Assembly: GCF_000011485.1 (NCBI RefSeq)
Contig: NC_005071.1
Coordinates: 809,347-873,346 of the forward strand
Source: Prochlorococcus marinus str. MIT 9313
GTDB taxonomy: Bacteria; Cyanobacteriota; Cyanobacteriia; PCC-6307; Cyanobiaceae
DNA: 64,000 nucleotides
Direction: 5' to 3'
The notes under the pieces were generated by a model. It was not told the DNA's origin, did not search any database, and saw nothing but the letters and a program-made list of their open reading frames with translations. The position numbers and the translations under genes are program-made. Each line of letters starts with the position of its first letter. The first letter of the stretch is position 1. Of the stretch, positions 1 to 8,950 are shown piece after piece.

Positions 1-216
1 TGGTTTTTAAAACATCGCCATGAACAATGGCCTGCCCTATTTCTGCGATGGTTGAAGCCTCAAGATCAGATTGCACTTGTGCATGTGGAATGCCTGGCTA
101 TGGATCTTGCCTGCAAGATCCATGGTTTGATCGACCCTAGTCCAGGTCTTGCATTGATAATGAGAGTTCTTGTTATTGATCCATTGACTGATCAGATTGA
201 GCTGGTCGCCAAGTAG
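1..216 (+). CDS. C-terminal end of an unidentified protein (5' end outside window)
   Basis: An open frame runs from the first base to a TAG at 214-216 and gives 71 residues with no stop. The start lies before the window. The visible part is mixed alpha/beta-like, with a short basic stretch followed by hydrophobic and acidic patches, and ends in LVAK. I do not recognise the family. It converges on the FAD oxidoreductase downstream, leaving a gap of only about 40 bases. Confidence 0.6.
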   Translation, partial: WFLKHRHEQWPALFLRWLKPQDQIALVHVECLAMDLACKIHGLIDPSPGLALIMRVLVIDPLTDQIELVAK

Positions 217-258
217 CTTCTCAAATCATAGAAACAAACAAACTACCAAAAGCTGTTA

Positions 259-2070
259 TTAATCTAAAACGCGAATCAACCTCAGCCATGGTCCCCATGG
301 ATTAGCAACTGCTAGAAGGTGTACATTCTGCTGGTCTTCACATGATTCTAGCCACCGGTTTAATGCCGGCTCCAGTGTTATTAATCGCCATGATTTAGAC
401 TTGGTGTCTAGAGAGAATGTCTGATCAGAATGAACACGAAGGCAACCTGAAAACTTTTTCACATGTTTATTGAGTGGTGTTTGATCTGGCAGTGGCATTT
501 CTCCTACATTTGCTTTAAGATTAAAGCCTTCAATCAAACTATGGTTGCTGAGGCAGTCTGGTTGCGCCAAAACAAATTTCTGAGCATTACGCCAGTGAGG
601 ATGCCATGCCGGCCAATCCCAAATCGGAACAATAGCTGCTGGGGCATAAATATCATGCAATAGTTCATGCTGTAGTTCTGAAATATCAACTTCTGCTGGT
701 TGAATCCTCTTTTTCAAGGCTATAGCTGCTGCCATTCCAGCAGCCTGACCAAGATTGAAAATCATTGGCTGTAATCGAGTTGCACCATTAGCTATATGAC
801 TCACACTAAAGGCCTTATCAGCCATCAGAATATTCTCCACTTCGCTACTAAGTAGAGCCCCGTAAGGAATGCAGAATGGAGTACCTGTCCATCTCCCACC
901 CCATCTACAACTTTTTGAGGCTAACGGCCAATCCTTACCAGGATAATGATGATCATTAGCGTAAGTCCCTACAGCAATACTGGTGCAACGTCCCTGTTTA
1001 TCTAAAGGGATTGGTCCTCTGGCTGCTCCAGAGGCTAATGGCAGAAGATCTCCTTCCACTAATGTGTATTGACCTTTAAGGCGTCGCCCTTCACGCCAGT
1101 AGGGCATCAATGCCAGGCTTTGATTGATCCCTGGAAACACCTTGCCAGGATTAAGCCAACCCTCACTAACTGTTTGAAGAGCCTGTAGGAATGACAAGCT
1201 ATAAAGCTGCATTTCAACAGCAAGCTGGTTTTTAATTTTGACGTCTGAGCTGCGAATACGCTCCAAGCCTTTATGCCAGTCGTTTCCATGAAGGGGCCAG
1301 TTGAGCATTACTAAACCGCCTGGAAGGCGGCCATAGGTAACGGTGCGCTCAAAACCAAACGCCTTAGTTGCAGCTTCGAATGGTCGAGGCAAGCACCCTG
1401 GTGATGAAGGTGATTGTGCATGTTGATCGAGTTGACCCATCACAACCCAAGTAGGGGATTGAACAGGCTGGCTGGCAAAGAATGGATCGGAATTCAATTG
1501 TTTTGCCGAAGGGGCGCTTGGCTCATTCCAGAGTTCTTGTGATTCCCAACCCCAACGGTGAGAAATGTCTGCGAGGGAAAAGCTGTCGCCTAAATCACTT
1601 CCATCAATGAATAAGTCGAAGCGCAGTTGATGCTGTCGCCCTTCAAGCTCCAGCTCAAGCAAGACAAGGCGATCTCCCTCACGAAAAATTGATTTAAGCT
1701 GAACGTCAGACCACCATTCGAGATTGGGGAGATCTACAACCCAGCTCCGCAAAACCACTTCTGCGCGAGCGGGATTAAAACCAAAGCAACTCACCCAGTT
1801 CTGATCCAGGCCATCCTGTTCAACTTTGGCGATGTCTTGAAGGAAGGCCCCCCACAAGCCTGTCTGCCAGCAACTGAGTTCATGGCCGTCTGGAGCCGAA
1901 ACGCCAGCTGCACTGATCATTCCACCAAGCCACGCGCCTGGTGTTAACAGCAGAGTTCTAATTCCATGTCGAGCAGCTTGCACGGCTGAGGCGACGCCTC
2001 CTGTGCCTCCACCCCAGACCACCAAGGGCACCTGAGTAGTGGAAAAAATTTTGTTCGCAGACACTGTCAT
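259..2070 (-). CDS. FAD-dependent oxidoreductase (FAD_oxidored family)
   Basis: This 603-residue protein has an N-terminal Rossmann dinucleotide-binding motif, GGGTGGVASAVQAARHG, at about residues 20-36, followed by a G-W/M-G-G-type segment (WLGGMISAAG). It resembles the FAD-dependent proteins annotated as FAD_oxidored or xanthan-lyase-like in bacteria. The substrate is unknown. A second conserved block near residues 430-450 (GATRLQPMIFNLGQAAGMAAA) fits the C-terminal FAD-contacting region of such enzymes. The ATG at 2068-2070 overlaps the stop of a 38-residue ORF as ATGA, which suggests translational coupling. There is no signal peptide, so it is probably cytoplasmic. Confidence 0.8.
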   Translation of the reverse strand: MTVSANKIFSTTQVPLVVWGGGTGGVASAVQAARHGIRTLLLTPGAWLGGMISAAGVSAPDGHELSCWQTGLWGAFLQDIAKVEQDGLDQNWVSCFGFNPARAEVVLRSWVVDLPNLEWWSDVQLKSIFREGDRLVLLELELEGRQHQLRFDLFIDGSDLGDSFSLADISHRWGWESQELWNEPSAPSAKQLNSDPFFASQPVQSPTWVVMGQLDQHAQSPSSPGCLPRPFEAATKAFGFERTVTYGRLPGGLVMLNWPLHGNDWHKGLERIRSSDVKIKNQLAVEMQLYSLSFLQALQTVSEGWLNPGKVFPGINQSLALMPYWREGRRLKGQYTLVEGDLLPLASGAARGPIPLDKQGRCTSIAVGTYANDHHYPGKDWPLASKSCRWGGRWTGTPFCIPYGALLSSEVENILMADKAFSVSHIANGATRLQPMIFNLGQAAGMAAAIALKKRIQPAEVDISELQHELLHDIYAPAAIVPIWDWPAWHPHWRNAQKFVLAQPDCLSNHSLIEGFNLKANVGEMPLPDQTPLNKHVKKFSGCLRVHSDQTFSLDTKSKSWRLITLEPALNRWLESCEDQQNVHLLAVANPWGPWLRLIRVLD

Positions 2071-2183
2071 CCCAAAACATAATCATCTTTGCCAGAAAGC
2101 AATTCAGCTTCATGACAAAGGTTGCTTAGACAACGCTGGCGAAGCGCAACAAATTGTTCATAGAGGCGATTTGACTTGATCAT
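2067..2183 (-). CDS. small conserved-looking protein upstream of the FAD oxidoreductase
   Basis: An ATG at 2183 opens a 38-residue ORF whose TGA overlaps the oxidoreductase start as ATGA. The product begins MIKSNRLYEQFVALRQRC and has a charged C-terminus (SGKDDYVLG). Its amphipathic composition and the tight overlap favour a real gene over chance. A GGAG lies about 18 bases upstream, too far to be a convincing ribosome binding site. No function can be named. It could be a small partner or a leader peptide that couples translation to the downstream enzyme. Confidence 0.5.
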   Translation of the reverse strand: MIKSNRLYEQFVALRQRCLSNLCHEAELLSGKDDYVLG

Positions 2184-2350
2184 CGTCGAAATAAGAAAAA
2201 TCTCCAGCCCAACATTGTGCTGTCACTCTCAAAAGAACATTGCCCCACTCTCATGTGCACGATGAATTTGGAAATAAGAGGGTCATCAGGATCAAATTAT
2301 CAAGCCTGTGCCAGATGGAAGCTAAAGGTCGAAGGTCTTGATCACTTTCG

Positions 2351-2684
2351 TCAGGCCAAGAGTGAGAACATCTGAATCTCATCCGCTGCTGCCAAAACCT
2401 TAACCATAGTCAGTTCATCTGTTCTGATATGGCCATATCTACGTTTGGCTCCCACAATCGTTGTAGGCAGAATCTCTGGGGACTAAATCGGTGCCGCCGC
2501 AAAGTGCTTGACGATTTTTTTTTTGTATCGTGTGCTGCTTGAGAATCCCAGTCAAGGGGTGCAACCGGCTGCATCTCAGCTAGGTTTTCAGCAAGTCGTT
2601 GAGGATTGAGGGGGCAAAATTTCCGTCGGCTTGGTCTGAGAGATGACGGCAGACGATCAATAAGCTGAAATGAGTTGTCTGGTT
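2351..2684 (-). pseudogene. probable frameshifted small gene between the FAD oxidoreductase and metG
   Basis: Two protein-like reading segments lie on the minus strand in different frames. One runs from about 2684 to 2410 and includes LAENLAEMQPVAPLDWDSQA. The second ends at 2351 and includes TTIVGAKRRYGHIRTDEL and TMVKVLAAADEIQMFSLLA. They join naturally at the C4 run (plus-strand GGGG at 2478-2481) if one base was lost there. The first segment also crosses an A10 run (plus-strand T10 at 2515-2524), another slippage-prone site. No good start codon is visible for the joined frame. It could be a decayed gene, a phase-variable gene or a sequencing error. Confidence 0.4.
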
Positions 2685-2724
2685 ATGATCCGGCCGCTCT
2701 GCGCAGCAGCAGAAACTCCCCAAA

Positions 2725-4272
2725 ATGATGACCTATACCATTACGACCCCTCTTTACTACGTCAATGACAAGCCCCATCTAGGCAGCCTGTACACAACCA
2801 TGGCCAGTGATGCACTGGCTCGTTTCCAGAGACTAGAAGGTAAGCAGGTCATGTTTGTTACAGGTGTCGATGAACACGGCCAGAAGATTCAACGCACAGC
2901 AGAAGGCAATAACATCAGCCCCAAACATCATTGTGATCAGATCACAAGGAGTTATCAAAATCTATGGTCTCGTTGGGGTATTTCAAATGATCGCTTCATT
3001 CGTACAACCAGCCACCGCCATCAGTTACTAGTAGAGGCTTTTTTTCACCGTGTCGAGACCTCCGGCGATGTATATCTTGGTCGGCAGCAGGGTTGGTATT
3101 GCGTCGGTTGTGAAGAATACAAGGACGAACCTCCACAAGCCCAGTCACCATGTTGCCCTATTCACCAGAAGCCTCTTGAATGGAGGGATGAGGAGAATCT
3201 TTTTTTCAAACTCTCTCGTTTCCAATCAAAAATCGAAGATCTCATTTCGCAGCCGGATTTCATCTGGCCAGTCATGCGCCGCAATGAAATACAGAATTTT
3301 GTAGCTCAGGGTCTTAGGGATTTTTCAATTTCAAGAGTTGATGTTGATTGGGGCCTACCTGTACCTGGTTATCCAAAACACACTTTTTATGTCTGGTTTG
3401 ATGCGCTTGTAGGCTATTTGAGTGCTCTTTTAGATGATGGTGGCCAGGTTCGAATAGAACGTCTTGAGGAGTGCGGATGGCCTGCATCAGTACATTTAAT
3501 TGGCAAGGATATCCTCCGTTTTCATGCAGTCTACTGGCCCGCAATGCTGATCTCAGCTGGCTTACCCTTGCCAAAACAAGTTTTTGGCCACGGCTTTCTC
3601 ACTCGTGAAGGTCAAAAGATGGGTAAATCACTAGGAAATGTTCTTGATCCAGAGAAACTGCTAGAAATATGTGGTGCAGATGCTGTTCGATGGTATTTAT
3701 TGCGTGACATCCAGTTCGGTCATGATGGTGACTTTCAGCAGAAAAGATTTATGGATTTAGTTAATAACGACTTGGCAAATACAATCGGAAATCTGCTGAA
3801 CCGAACTTCGACTATGGCAAGAAAATGGTTTGAAGGATCTGTCCCTACACATCGCGATGAAATAGATTACGCTCATCCCTTAGTGACCACTGCTGAAACA
3901 ACAATTACCATCGTACGTCAATCAATGCCATCCATGGCTTTTCATGATGCAGCTGAGGCGATCCTTAAATTGGCTATAGCAGCCAACGTCTACCTCAACG
4001 AAACTGCACCTTGGAGTCGAATGAAGACGCCTGGCAATGAAGCCGAAGTGGCTGATGATCTTTACTCAGTTTTGGAAGCATGCCGACTTGTAGGACTATT
4101 AATTAATCCTCTTGTACCTTCTCTAAGCGAACGCTTGCTCAACCAATTGGGATTAAGTATTGATGGCAACGATTGGTCTAAAGGTTTAGCTTGGGGACAA
4201 TTGCAAAGTGGAGCTTTATTGCCACCATCTCAACCCGTAATGCAAAGACTAGAACTCTCTTCTTCCCTCTAA
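2725..4272 (+). CDS. metG: methionyl-tRNA synthetase
   Basis: MetG charges tRNA-Met with methionine in the cytoplasm. The class I HIGH-like motif appears as HLGS at residues 18-21, and the KMSKS loop as KMGKSLGN near residue 298. A knuckle-type zinc site is visible as CVGCEEY followed by SPCCPIH. At 515 residues it lacks the C-terminal dimerisation (EMAP-like) domain, as is usual for short cyanobacterial MetG. Two adjacent ATGs at 2725 and 2728 are possible starts. The stop codon overlaps the ATG of the LptC-like gene by one base, so the two are probably co-transcribed. Confidence 0.96.
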   Translation: MMTYTITTPLYYVNDKPHLGSLYTTMASDALARFQRLEGKQVMFVTGVDEHGQKIQRTAEGNNISPKHHCDQITRSYQNLWSRWGISNDRFIRTTSHRHQLLVEAFFHRVETSGDVYLGRQQGWYCVGCEEYKDEPPQAQSPCCPIHQKPLEWRDEENLFFKLSRFQSKIEDLISQPDFIWPVMRRNEIQNFVAQGLRDFSISRVDVDWGLPVPGYPKHTFYVWFDALVGYLSALLDDGGQVRIERLEECGWPASVHLIGKDILRFHAVYWPAMLISAGLPLPKQVFGHGFLTREGQKMGKSLGNVLDPEKLLEICGADAVRWYLLRDIQFGHDGDFQQKRFMDLVNNDLANTIGNLLNRTSTMARKWFEGSVPTHRDEIDYAHPLVTTAETTITIVRQSMPSMAFHDAAEAILKLAIAANVYLNETAPWSRMKTPGNEAEVADDLYSVLEACRLVGLLINPLVPSLSERLLNQLGLSIDGNDWSKGLAWGQLQSGALLPPSQPVMQRLELSSSL

Positions 4273-5456
4273 TGCAATTCAACCTTCTACCATTACGTCA
4301 TCTTGGCAGTCTGCTGCTGATCATAACGATGGTGGGATGTCAGGAATCGCCATCACCACAGAAGAAATCATCAGTTCCTTTCGTATTTAAATCTCTAGAG
4401 CTTCGCCACAAGCAAGCTGATGGATCACGAGACTGGGACCTAAACAGCCCCTTAGCTCGCTATGAATTAGGTAGCAGAGTTGTAAGGGCTCGTAACCCAG
4501 AAGGTGTTCTGTACAAAGGAAACAAACCATCATTTGAAGTTAGTGCTCAGGCCGCCACAGTTTTAAATGATGGTGAGACAGTGCTGCTAGAAGGAAATGT
4601 AAAGGTTCAGCAGCTTAAAGGAGAAAAAGTGTTGATCACTGGTGACCGTTTGCGTTGGACACCTAAAGAATCGAAGATGGTGATTGAGCAACGACCACAA
4701 GCTCTTGATAATCTTTCAAGAATTAGTGCCAAGACAGTATTATTTCAACAGTTAACCCAAGAAATAGTATTTAAAGGTCCAACAAAATTTGAACGTTGGA
4801 AAAAACAACGCAATTACAATTATGAACCCTCCATTGTGATCCGCGGACACAATGGCCGCTGGAATTTAGACAGCGGCAAACTTAATGCTATGGGGCCAAT
4901 CCTTGGCCACCGAATTGTAAATAAAAGTGATATTCCACAGCAACTTACAGCTACAAGCTTGCAGGGAAACACGAAAAAGGGTTACCTTGATTTAATCACG
5001 CCTGTTACACTTACGATTCCAGAACAAAAAGCAAGTTTACTTGCACAGACAACGCGTTGGAAATTCAATAGCGAAAAGATTGAAAGCAATCAACCATTCA
5101 CCGCAACTCAGGAAAGATCAACCTATCGCGGAAACAGTTTCAAAGTTGATCTTGCCCGTACAGAAGTAGAAATTCCTCAGAAGTGTGAACTTAATCAACC
5201 TGGCGAACAACTCAAGGCTGAAAAATGTATTTGGAATTGGAGCACGGAGGAGGTTCAGGCAATTGGCGATGTAATCTTAAAGCGAGAAGCAAATAATCAT
5301 ATTACTCGAAGTGATAAACTAGAAGGGCGAATTGGAGAAGAGGGAACAGTATCTTTCTCGTCATCTGATTCTAAAGTGAGATCACAACTAACAATTGAAG
5401 CAGGCAAGGAAAAATCGATCCTTTCCTCTAAGTCCTCTCCTCCAATTCAGTTCTAA
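4272..5456 (+). CDS. lptC: LptC-like lipopolysaccharide export lipoprotein
   Basis: Starting from the ATG at 4272, which overlaps the metG stop, the 394-residue product has a signal sequence ending in a lipobox (TMVGC, Cys23). It continues as a beta-rich protein with repeated 'L.GNVKV'-like strands (LLEGNVKVQQL). This fits the LptC/YrbK family, which bridges the inner-membrane LPS exporter to the periplasmic LptA-like relay. An ORF can be read from further upstream inside metG, but the signal peptide argues for 4272. The 3' end overlaps the convergent complex C assembly gene by 29 bp. It is longer than enterobacterial LptC (about 190 aa), as is common in cyanobacteria. Confidence 0.8.
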   Translation: MQFNLLPLRHLGSLLLIITMVGCQESPSPQKKSSVPFVFKSLELRHKQADGSRDWDLNSPLARYELGSRVVRARNPEGVLYKGNKPSFEVSAQAATVLNDGETVLLEGNVKVQQLKGEKVLITGDRLRWTPKESKMVIEQRPQALDNLSRISAKTVLFQQLTQEIVFKGPTKFERWKKQRNYNYEPSIVIRGHNGRWNLDSGKLNAMGPILGHRIVNKSDIPQQLTATSLQGNTKKGYLDLITPVTLTIPEQKASLLAQTTRWKFNSEKIESNQPFTATQERSTYRGNSFKVDLARTEVEIPQKCELNQPGEQLKAEKCIWNWSTEEVQAIGDVILKREANNHITRSDKLEGRIGEEGTVSFSSSDSKVRSQLTIEAGKEKSILSSKSSPPIQF

Positions 5457-6063
5457 GACGTTGCGACCATCCAATCAACCAGAGTTCATCTGAACGACTA
5501 AAACATCGCTCGGAACATCCCCCCAGAACAACCCATCCATTAGATGCTAATGGATAGACCATGACAGCAGGCAAGTTCTCAATAATTGGATTAAATTCGA
5601 TTCTCCCAGGAAACAATGATGTGTTAACTAATGAAATCAATTCGCCTCGATCTCTAGCCTGTCTACAGATTTCACCTGGAACGAATTTACCATTACCACT
5701 TATTCCTCGACGTAAAAGAACCTGATTATTCCAATACACTAGGATCACTGCCGCTGGGGTTGCTGTAAGTAATAAATGACTTCCCCAGGCAAGTTCTTTT
5801 TGTAATTCATCGTTCAATCCATCTACTAATTCGAATCTCTGATTTCCCTCAAGGATCTGCTTACTGGGAGCCATCGGGCTCGCTTGTGTCCATAACACTG
5901 CCATAAGCATCAACCCCACGGCGGCAACGCCAGCCAGGACCTCAGCACGCTGAAAGCTCGGCGTAACAAGGTCCACTGTCAAAGCATTAAATACTGCCAA
6001 AGACAGGGTCAACAGCCCAGCAATCAGGGAAATAAGCGCAACTGGTCGCATCGAACGAAACAA
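5428..6063 (-). CDS. cofactor assembly of complex C subunit B (CCB2/CCB4 family)
   Basis: This 211-residue protein has two N-terminal membrane segments (about residues 8-28 and 40-60), followed by a soluble domain (WGSHLLLTATPAAVILVYW and NLPAVMVYPLASNGWVVLGG). It matches what I know of the CCB2/CCB4 family, which helps attach haem c-i covalently to cytochrome b6 of the b6f complex in thylakoids. It is divergent from the TerB-like gene with only a 5-bp gap between starts, so the promoters must overlap the coding ends. It overlaps the 3' end of lptC. Confidence 0.8.
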   Translation of the reverse strand: MFRSMRPVALISLIAGLLTLSLAVFNALTVDLVTPSFQRAEVLAGVAAVGLMLMAVLWTQASPMAPSKQILEGNQRFELVDGLNDELQKELAWGSHLLLTATPAAVILVYWNNQVLLRRGISGNGKFVPGEICRQARDRGELISLVNTSLFPGRIEFNPIIENLPAVMVYPLASNGWVVLGGCSERCFSRSDELWLIGWSQRLRTELEERT

Positions 6064-6068
6064 AAGCG

Positions 6069-6527
6069 ATGTCAGATGCAGGCACTCTTGCTCAAATGGG
6101 TTGTGTTGTTCCAGCTTTCATGACCGACGCTGAAGCCTTTGCAGCAGTGGCCCTCGCTGCCGTTTCTTGTGACGGGGTTCTCGGTCGCGACGAAGCCCAT
6201 GCCCTTCGTCGCCTACTTGAATTCAGACACCCCTATCGGGAGAGCTCGGAAGCCGCTATGGGCGAGCTTTTTGATCAACTCCTAGGCCTGTTGCGCCAGG
6301 AGGGTGTAGATGGACTGATTAGCAAAGCCTTACCTGCCCTGTCTTTGCTTCAACAGGAAAGTGCCTTGGCAGTTGCCGCCCAACTAGTCCATTCAGATCG
6401 CGAGGTCTCAAAGGAGGAAGCTGCTTTCCTGGAGGATCTAGCCTGCAAGCTTGACTTACCTTCTGATCGAGCAAGGATTGTGATTCAAGCAATTTCTGCT
6501 CTGAATCGAGACAGCTTGCTCAGCTGA
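6069..6527 (+). CDS. TerB-like helical protein
   Basis: The product is an all-helical 152-residue protein with two TerB-type repeats. Each has a conserved acidic turn followed by a helix: SCDGVLGRDEAHALRRLLE near residue 36 and HSDREVSKEEAAFLEDLAC near residue 115. TerB-family proteins bind divalent metals or associate with membranes in stress responses. The specific role in picocyanobacteria is not known to me. It sits 33 bp upstream of psb32 on the same strand and may be co-transcribed with it. Confidence 0.7.
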   Translation: MSDAGTLAQMGCVVPAFMTDAEAFAAVALAAVSCDGVLGRDEAHALRRLLEFRHPYRESSEAAMGELFDQLLGLLRQEGVDGLISKALPALSLLQQESALAVAAQLVHSDREVSKEEAAFLEDLACKLDLPSDRARIVIQAISALNRDSLLS

Positions 6528-6560
6528 CGTCAGACTGCAATATGAGCTGTTGTTGAACCG

Positions 6561-7244
6561 ATGCCTGTGCTGAGATCAAGCCGCTTTCTCGGTGTTCTGA
6601 TCAGCATCCTCCTGGGTCTGATTCTCCTTGTACCAGGAGCCTTTGCCATAACAACAGAAGATTTTCCTGTTGCAAGGCCTGAAGGCCATGTTTTCGATTC
6701 TGCTGATGTCCTAAGCAGAGTGTCTCGTTCTCAGATTGAAGGACGTCTTGTTGAGCTCGGAAACGAAAGACTTGATGCTCGCTTGATTACTCTTCGTAAA
6801 CTTGATTATGGTGTTTCCCTTTCCAACTTCGGTATTTCGCTGATCGATCGATGGTCCACAAACGCTGGTGAAAAAGAGCTGCCCCTGCTAGTGATGTTGA
6901 TAGATGCACAAACCAAGCAAACTGTTGTCTTGGCAGATACAAGTTTAAGAAGCATATTACCGGACGCCCTTTTGCAGAGCACTGGCCGTACGACAATGAA
7001 TAAGCCAGTGGTGGGAGGCGAGCGCTACCAGCAAGCATCCTTTGAAGCAATTGCTCGCTTACAAGTTGTATTGGATGGAGGGGAAGACCCAGGACCTCCT
7101 ATCGAAACGTTTAGCGCAATTAAGGAAACCAATATCCCATCACAAGAACAAACACAAAGCAGTAATGCAACACTAGTGGTCGTTGTCTTGATGGTTGTAG
7201 GCACCATCGTTCCGATGGCCACTTGGTGGGTGTTCTCTCGCTGA
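6561..7244 (+). CDS. psb32: photosystem II repair protein Psb32 (TPM domain)
   Basis: This 227-residue protein has an N-terminal signal peptide (LGVLISILLGLILLVPGAFA), then a TPM/TLP18.3 domain (FPVARPEGHVFDSADVLSR onwards to about residue 170). The single C-terminal membrane span is near residues 204-225 (ATLVVVVLMVVGTIVP). That architecture is typical of cyanobacterial Psb32, which protects and helps repair photosystem II under strong light, with the TPM domain in the thylakoid lumen. The next gene, pxcA, follows after 10 bp. Confidence 0.88.
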   Translation: MPVLRSSRFLGVLISILLGLILLVPGAFAITTEDFPVARPEGHVFDSADVLSRVSRSQIEGRLVELGNERLDARLITLRKLDYGVSLSNFGISLIDRWSTNAGEKELPLLVMLIDAQTKQTVVLADTSLRSILPDALLQSTGRTTMNKPVVGGERYQQASFEAIARLQVVLDGGEDPGPPIETFSAIKETNIPSQEQTQSSNATLVVVVLMVVGTIVPMATWWVFSR

Positions 7245-7254
7245 CTCAATCACC

Positions 7255-8403
7255 ATGACGCTTAGGGACTGGATGAGAACATTTGGGGAAGCTCGATCGA
7301 TAGACATCAATAATGACCTTGAACGTGGTTACGAAGCAGCACTTCTGATCCAGACACTTGAGCTTGAATACTACGGCGATCGGCCTATAAGACCCAACCT
7401 GCAACTTTCTGTTCCTCGATCATTACAGTCAACCATATTGCGCAAATTTCATACTGCCGCAAATATCTGTCGTTTAACGTTTGAGGCTATTAAGCCTAAT
7501 GTCAGCCAACTTGACAGTCAGGAATATCGAAAATATCAGTTAATTGAGACGATTGTTAATCGCTATGCCCCGAAGCGTTCGTCAAGATCAACATCTATAA
7601 GCAGGGCACCCGACGCTCTTCCCAGATCACTTCTTGGTTTAGTTGATAAGGTGCGACGACAGCTTGATCCAACATCCGAGGCGACATTGGTTGCAGGTTT
7701 TCGCCGCCGTCGCGATTCCACTCTGATCTCATTAAAGATCATCTTGCTGCTAATTCTGGTGCCGTTACTAGTGCAACAGATCAGCCGAACTTATCTCATT
7801 ACTCCGGCGATTGACTACTTGGCCCCAGAGCTGCCATTTCTGAGTTATCCCAAACCCCAACTTGAAGAACAGGCTGTTGAAAAACTTAGAGTATTTAAGG
7901 CAGAGATAGAGTTTGATGCCCTACTCAAAGGTGATTCAATCCCAAGTCAAGACGAACTACAGAAGGCTCTGGCAATAAAAGCAATTCAACTTAAGGATGA
8001 AGCTGATAAGGAAAGCACACATGCAATAAAAAATGTCCTAGCAGATCTCGCAGCACTGATTGCTTTTGCTTTTGTTTGTATAATTAATCGGGAAGAGTTG
8101 AGAGTTCTCCGAGGGTTTCTAGACGAAGCAATTTACGGCTTAAGTGACTCTGCAAAGGCATTCGCAATCATTCTTTTTACAGATATGTTTGTAGGCTTCC
8201 ACAGTCCCGAAGGGTGGCAGGTATTATTGCAGGGGATTGCAAATCATTTTGGATTTCCAGCTCGAGAAAATTTCATACTTTTATTCATTGCCACCTTCCC
8301 TGTGATACTTGCAACCATCTTTAAGTACTGGATTTTCCGTTATCTCAATCGTGTCTCTCCCTCTTCTGTTGCAACCCTACGCGGAATGAATGGTAGTAGC
8401 TAA
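7255..8403 (+). CDS. pxcA: proton extrusion protein PxcA (CemA/CotA family)
   Basis: This 382-residue membrane protein has a soluble N-terminal half, a membrane segment near residues 157-178 (LISLKIILLLILVPLLVQQI), further spans at about 265-280, 300-320 and 340-365, and the family-typical C-terminus KYWIFRYLNRVSPSSVATLR. PxcA/CemA is needed for light-dependent proton extrusion and pH control during photosynthesis in the cytoplasmic or envelope membrane. The ATG at 7255 lies just after psb32. The 3' end overlaps the cobU start by 14 bp. Confidence 0.92.
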   Translation: MTLRDWMRTFGEARSIDINNDLERGYEAALLIQTLELEYYGDRPIRPNLQLSVPRSLQSTILRKFHTAANICRLTFEAIKPNVSQLDSQEYRKYQLIETIVNRYAPKRSSRSTSISRAPDALPRSLLGLVDKVRRQLDPTSEATLVAGFRRRRDSTLISLKIILLLILVPLLVQQISRTYLITPAIDYLAPELPFLSYPKPQLEEQAVEKLRVFKAEIEFDALLKGDSIPSQDELQKALAIKAIQLKDEADKESTHAIKNVLADLAALIAFAFVCIINREELRVLRGFLDEAIYGLSDSAKAFAIILFTDMFVGFHSPEGWQVLLQGIANHFGFPARENFILLFIATFPVILATIFKYWIFRYLNRVSPSSVATLRGMNGSS

Positions 8404-8950
8404 CACTATTCCTATACTTAATGGCCTTACCCTAGTTTCAGGCCCGAGCAGAGGTGGAAAGAGTCGATGGGCTGAACACTTGGTCAAACAGTTCAAGTCT
8501 GTAACTTATATCGCCACCTCGCCGAGAAGAGCTGGCGACAAGAATTGGGAGCAAAGGCTTGAAAAACATCGTAATCGTCGACCAAAGCACTGGTCAGTAA
8601 TTGAATCTGGCCCAGACCTTAAAAAGGCAATCATTCAAATGCCAAGATCAGATATTGTTTTAATTGAAGCGTTGGGTGGTTTTGTTGCATGGCATCTCGA
8701 CCAACCTTCGAGCAATTGGAGAGCCCTGAAGAACGATCTACTACAAACGATTAAACAACATGATGCATCCATCGTGATTGTCATTGAGGAAACTGGCTGG
8801 GGTGTTGTACCCAGTACATCCAATGGAGGTCTTTTTAGAGATCGTCTTGGGAAGCTATCTCAGGAACTGGAACCGTTGGCATCAAACAGCTGGCTTGTCA
8901 TACAGGGTCGAGCATTGAATCTCAAACAACTTGGTATTGCGGTGCCATGA
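8390..8950 (+). CDS. cobU: adenosylcobinamide kinase / guanylyltransferase (CobU/CobP)
   Basis: This 186-residue protein has a Walker A loop GPSRGGKS at residues 18-25 and the CobU-type block YIATSPRRAGDKNWEQRLEKH carrying the conserved basic H-R region. A second motif, VVIVIEETGWGVVPS, matches the family's E-x-G-x-G-x-V-P segment. It phosphorylates adenosylcobinamide and transfers GMP to it in the nucleotide-loop assembly of cobalamin. The coupling to pxcA is by overlap. B12 made here would serve the class II ribonucleotide reductase NrdJ encoded at 58-60 kb. Confidence 0.92.
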   Translation: MVVANTIPILNGLTLVSGPSRGGKSRWAEHLVKQFKSVTYIATSPRRAGDKNWEQRLEKHRNRRPKHWSVIESGPDLKKAIIQMPRSDIVLIEALGGFVAWHLDQPSSNWRALKNDLLQTIKQHDASIVIVIEETGWGVVPSTSNGGLFRDRLGKLSQELEPLASNSWLVIQGRALNLKQLGIAVP

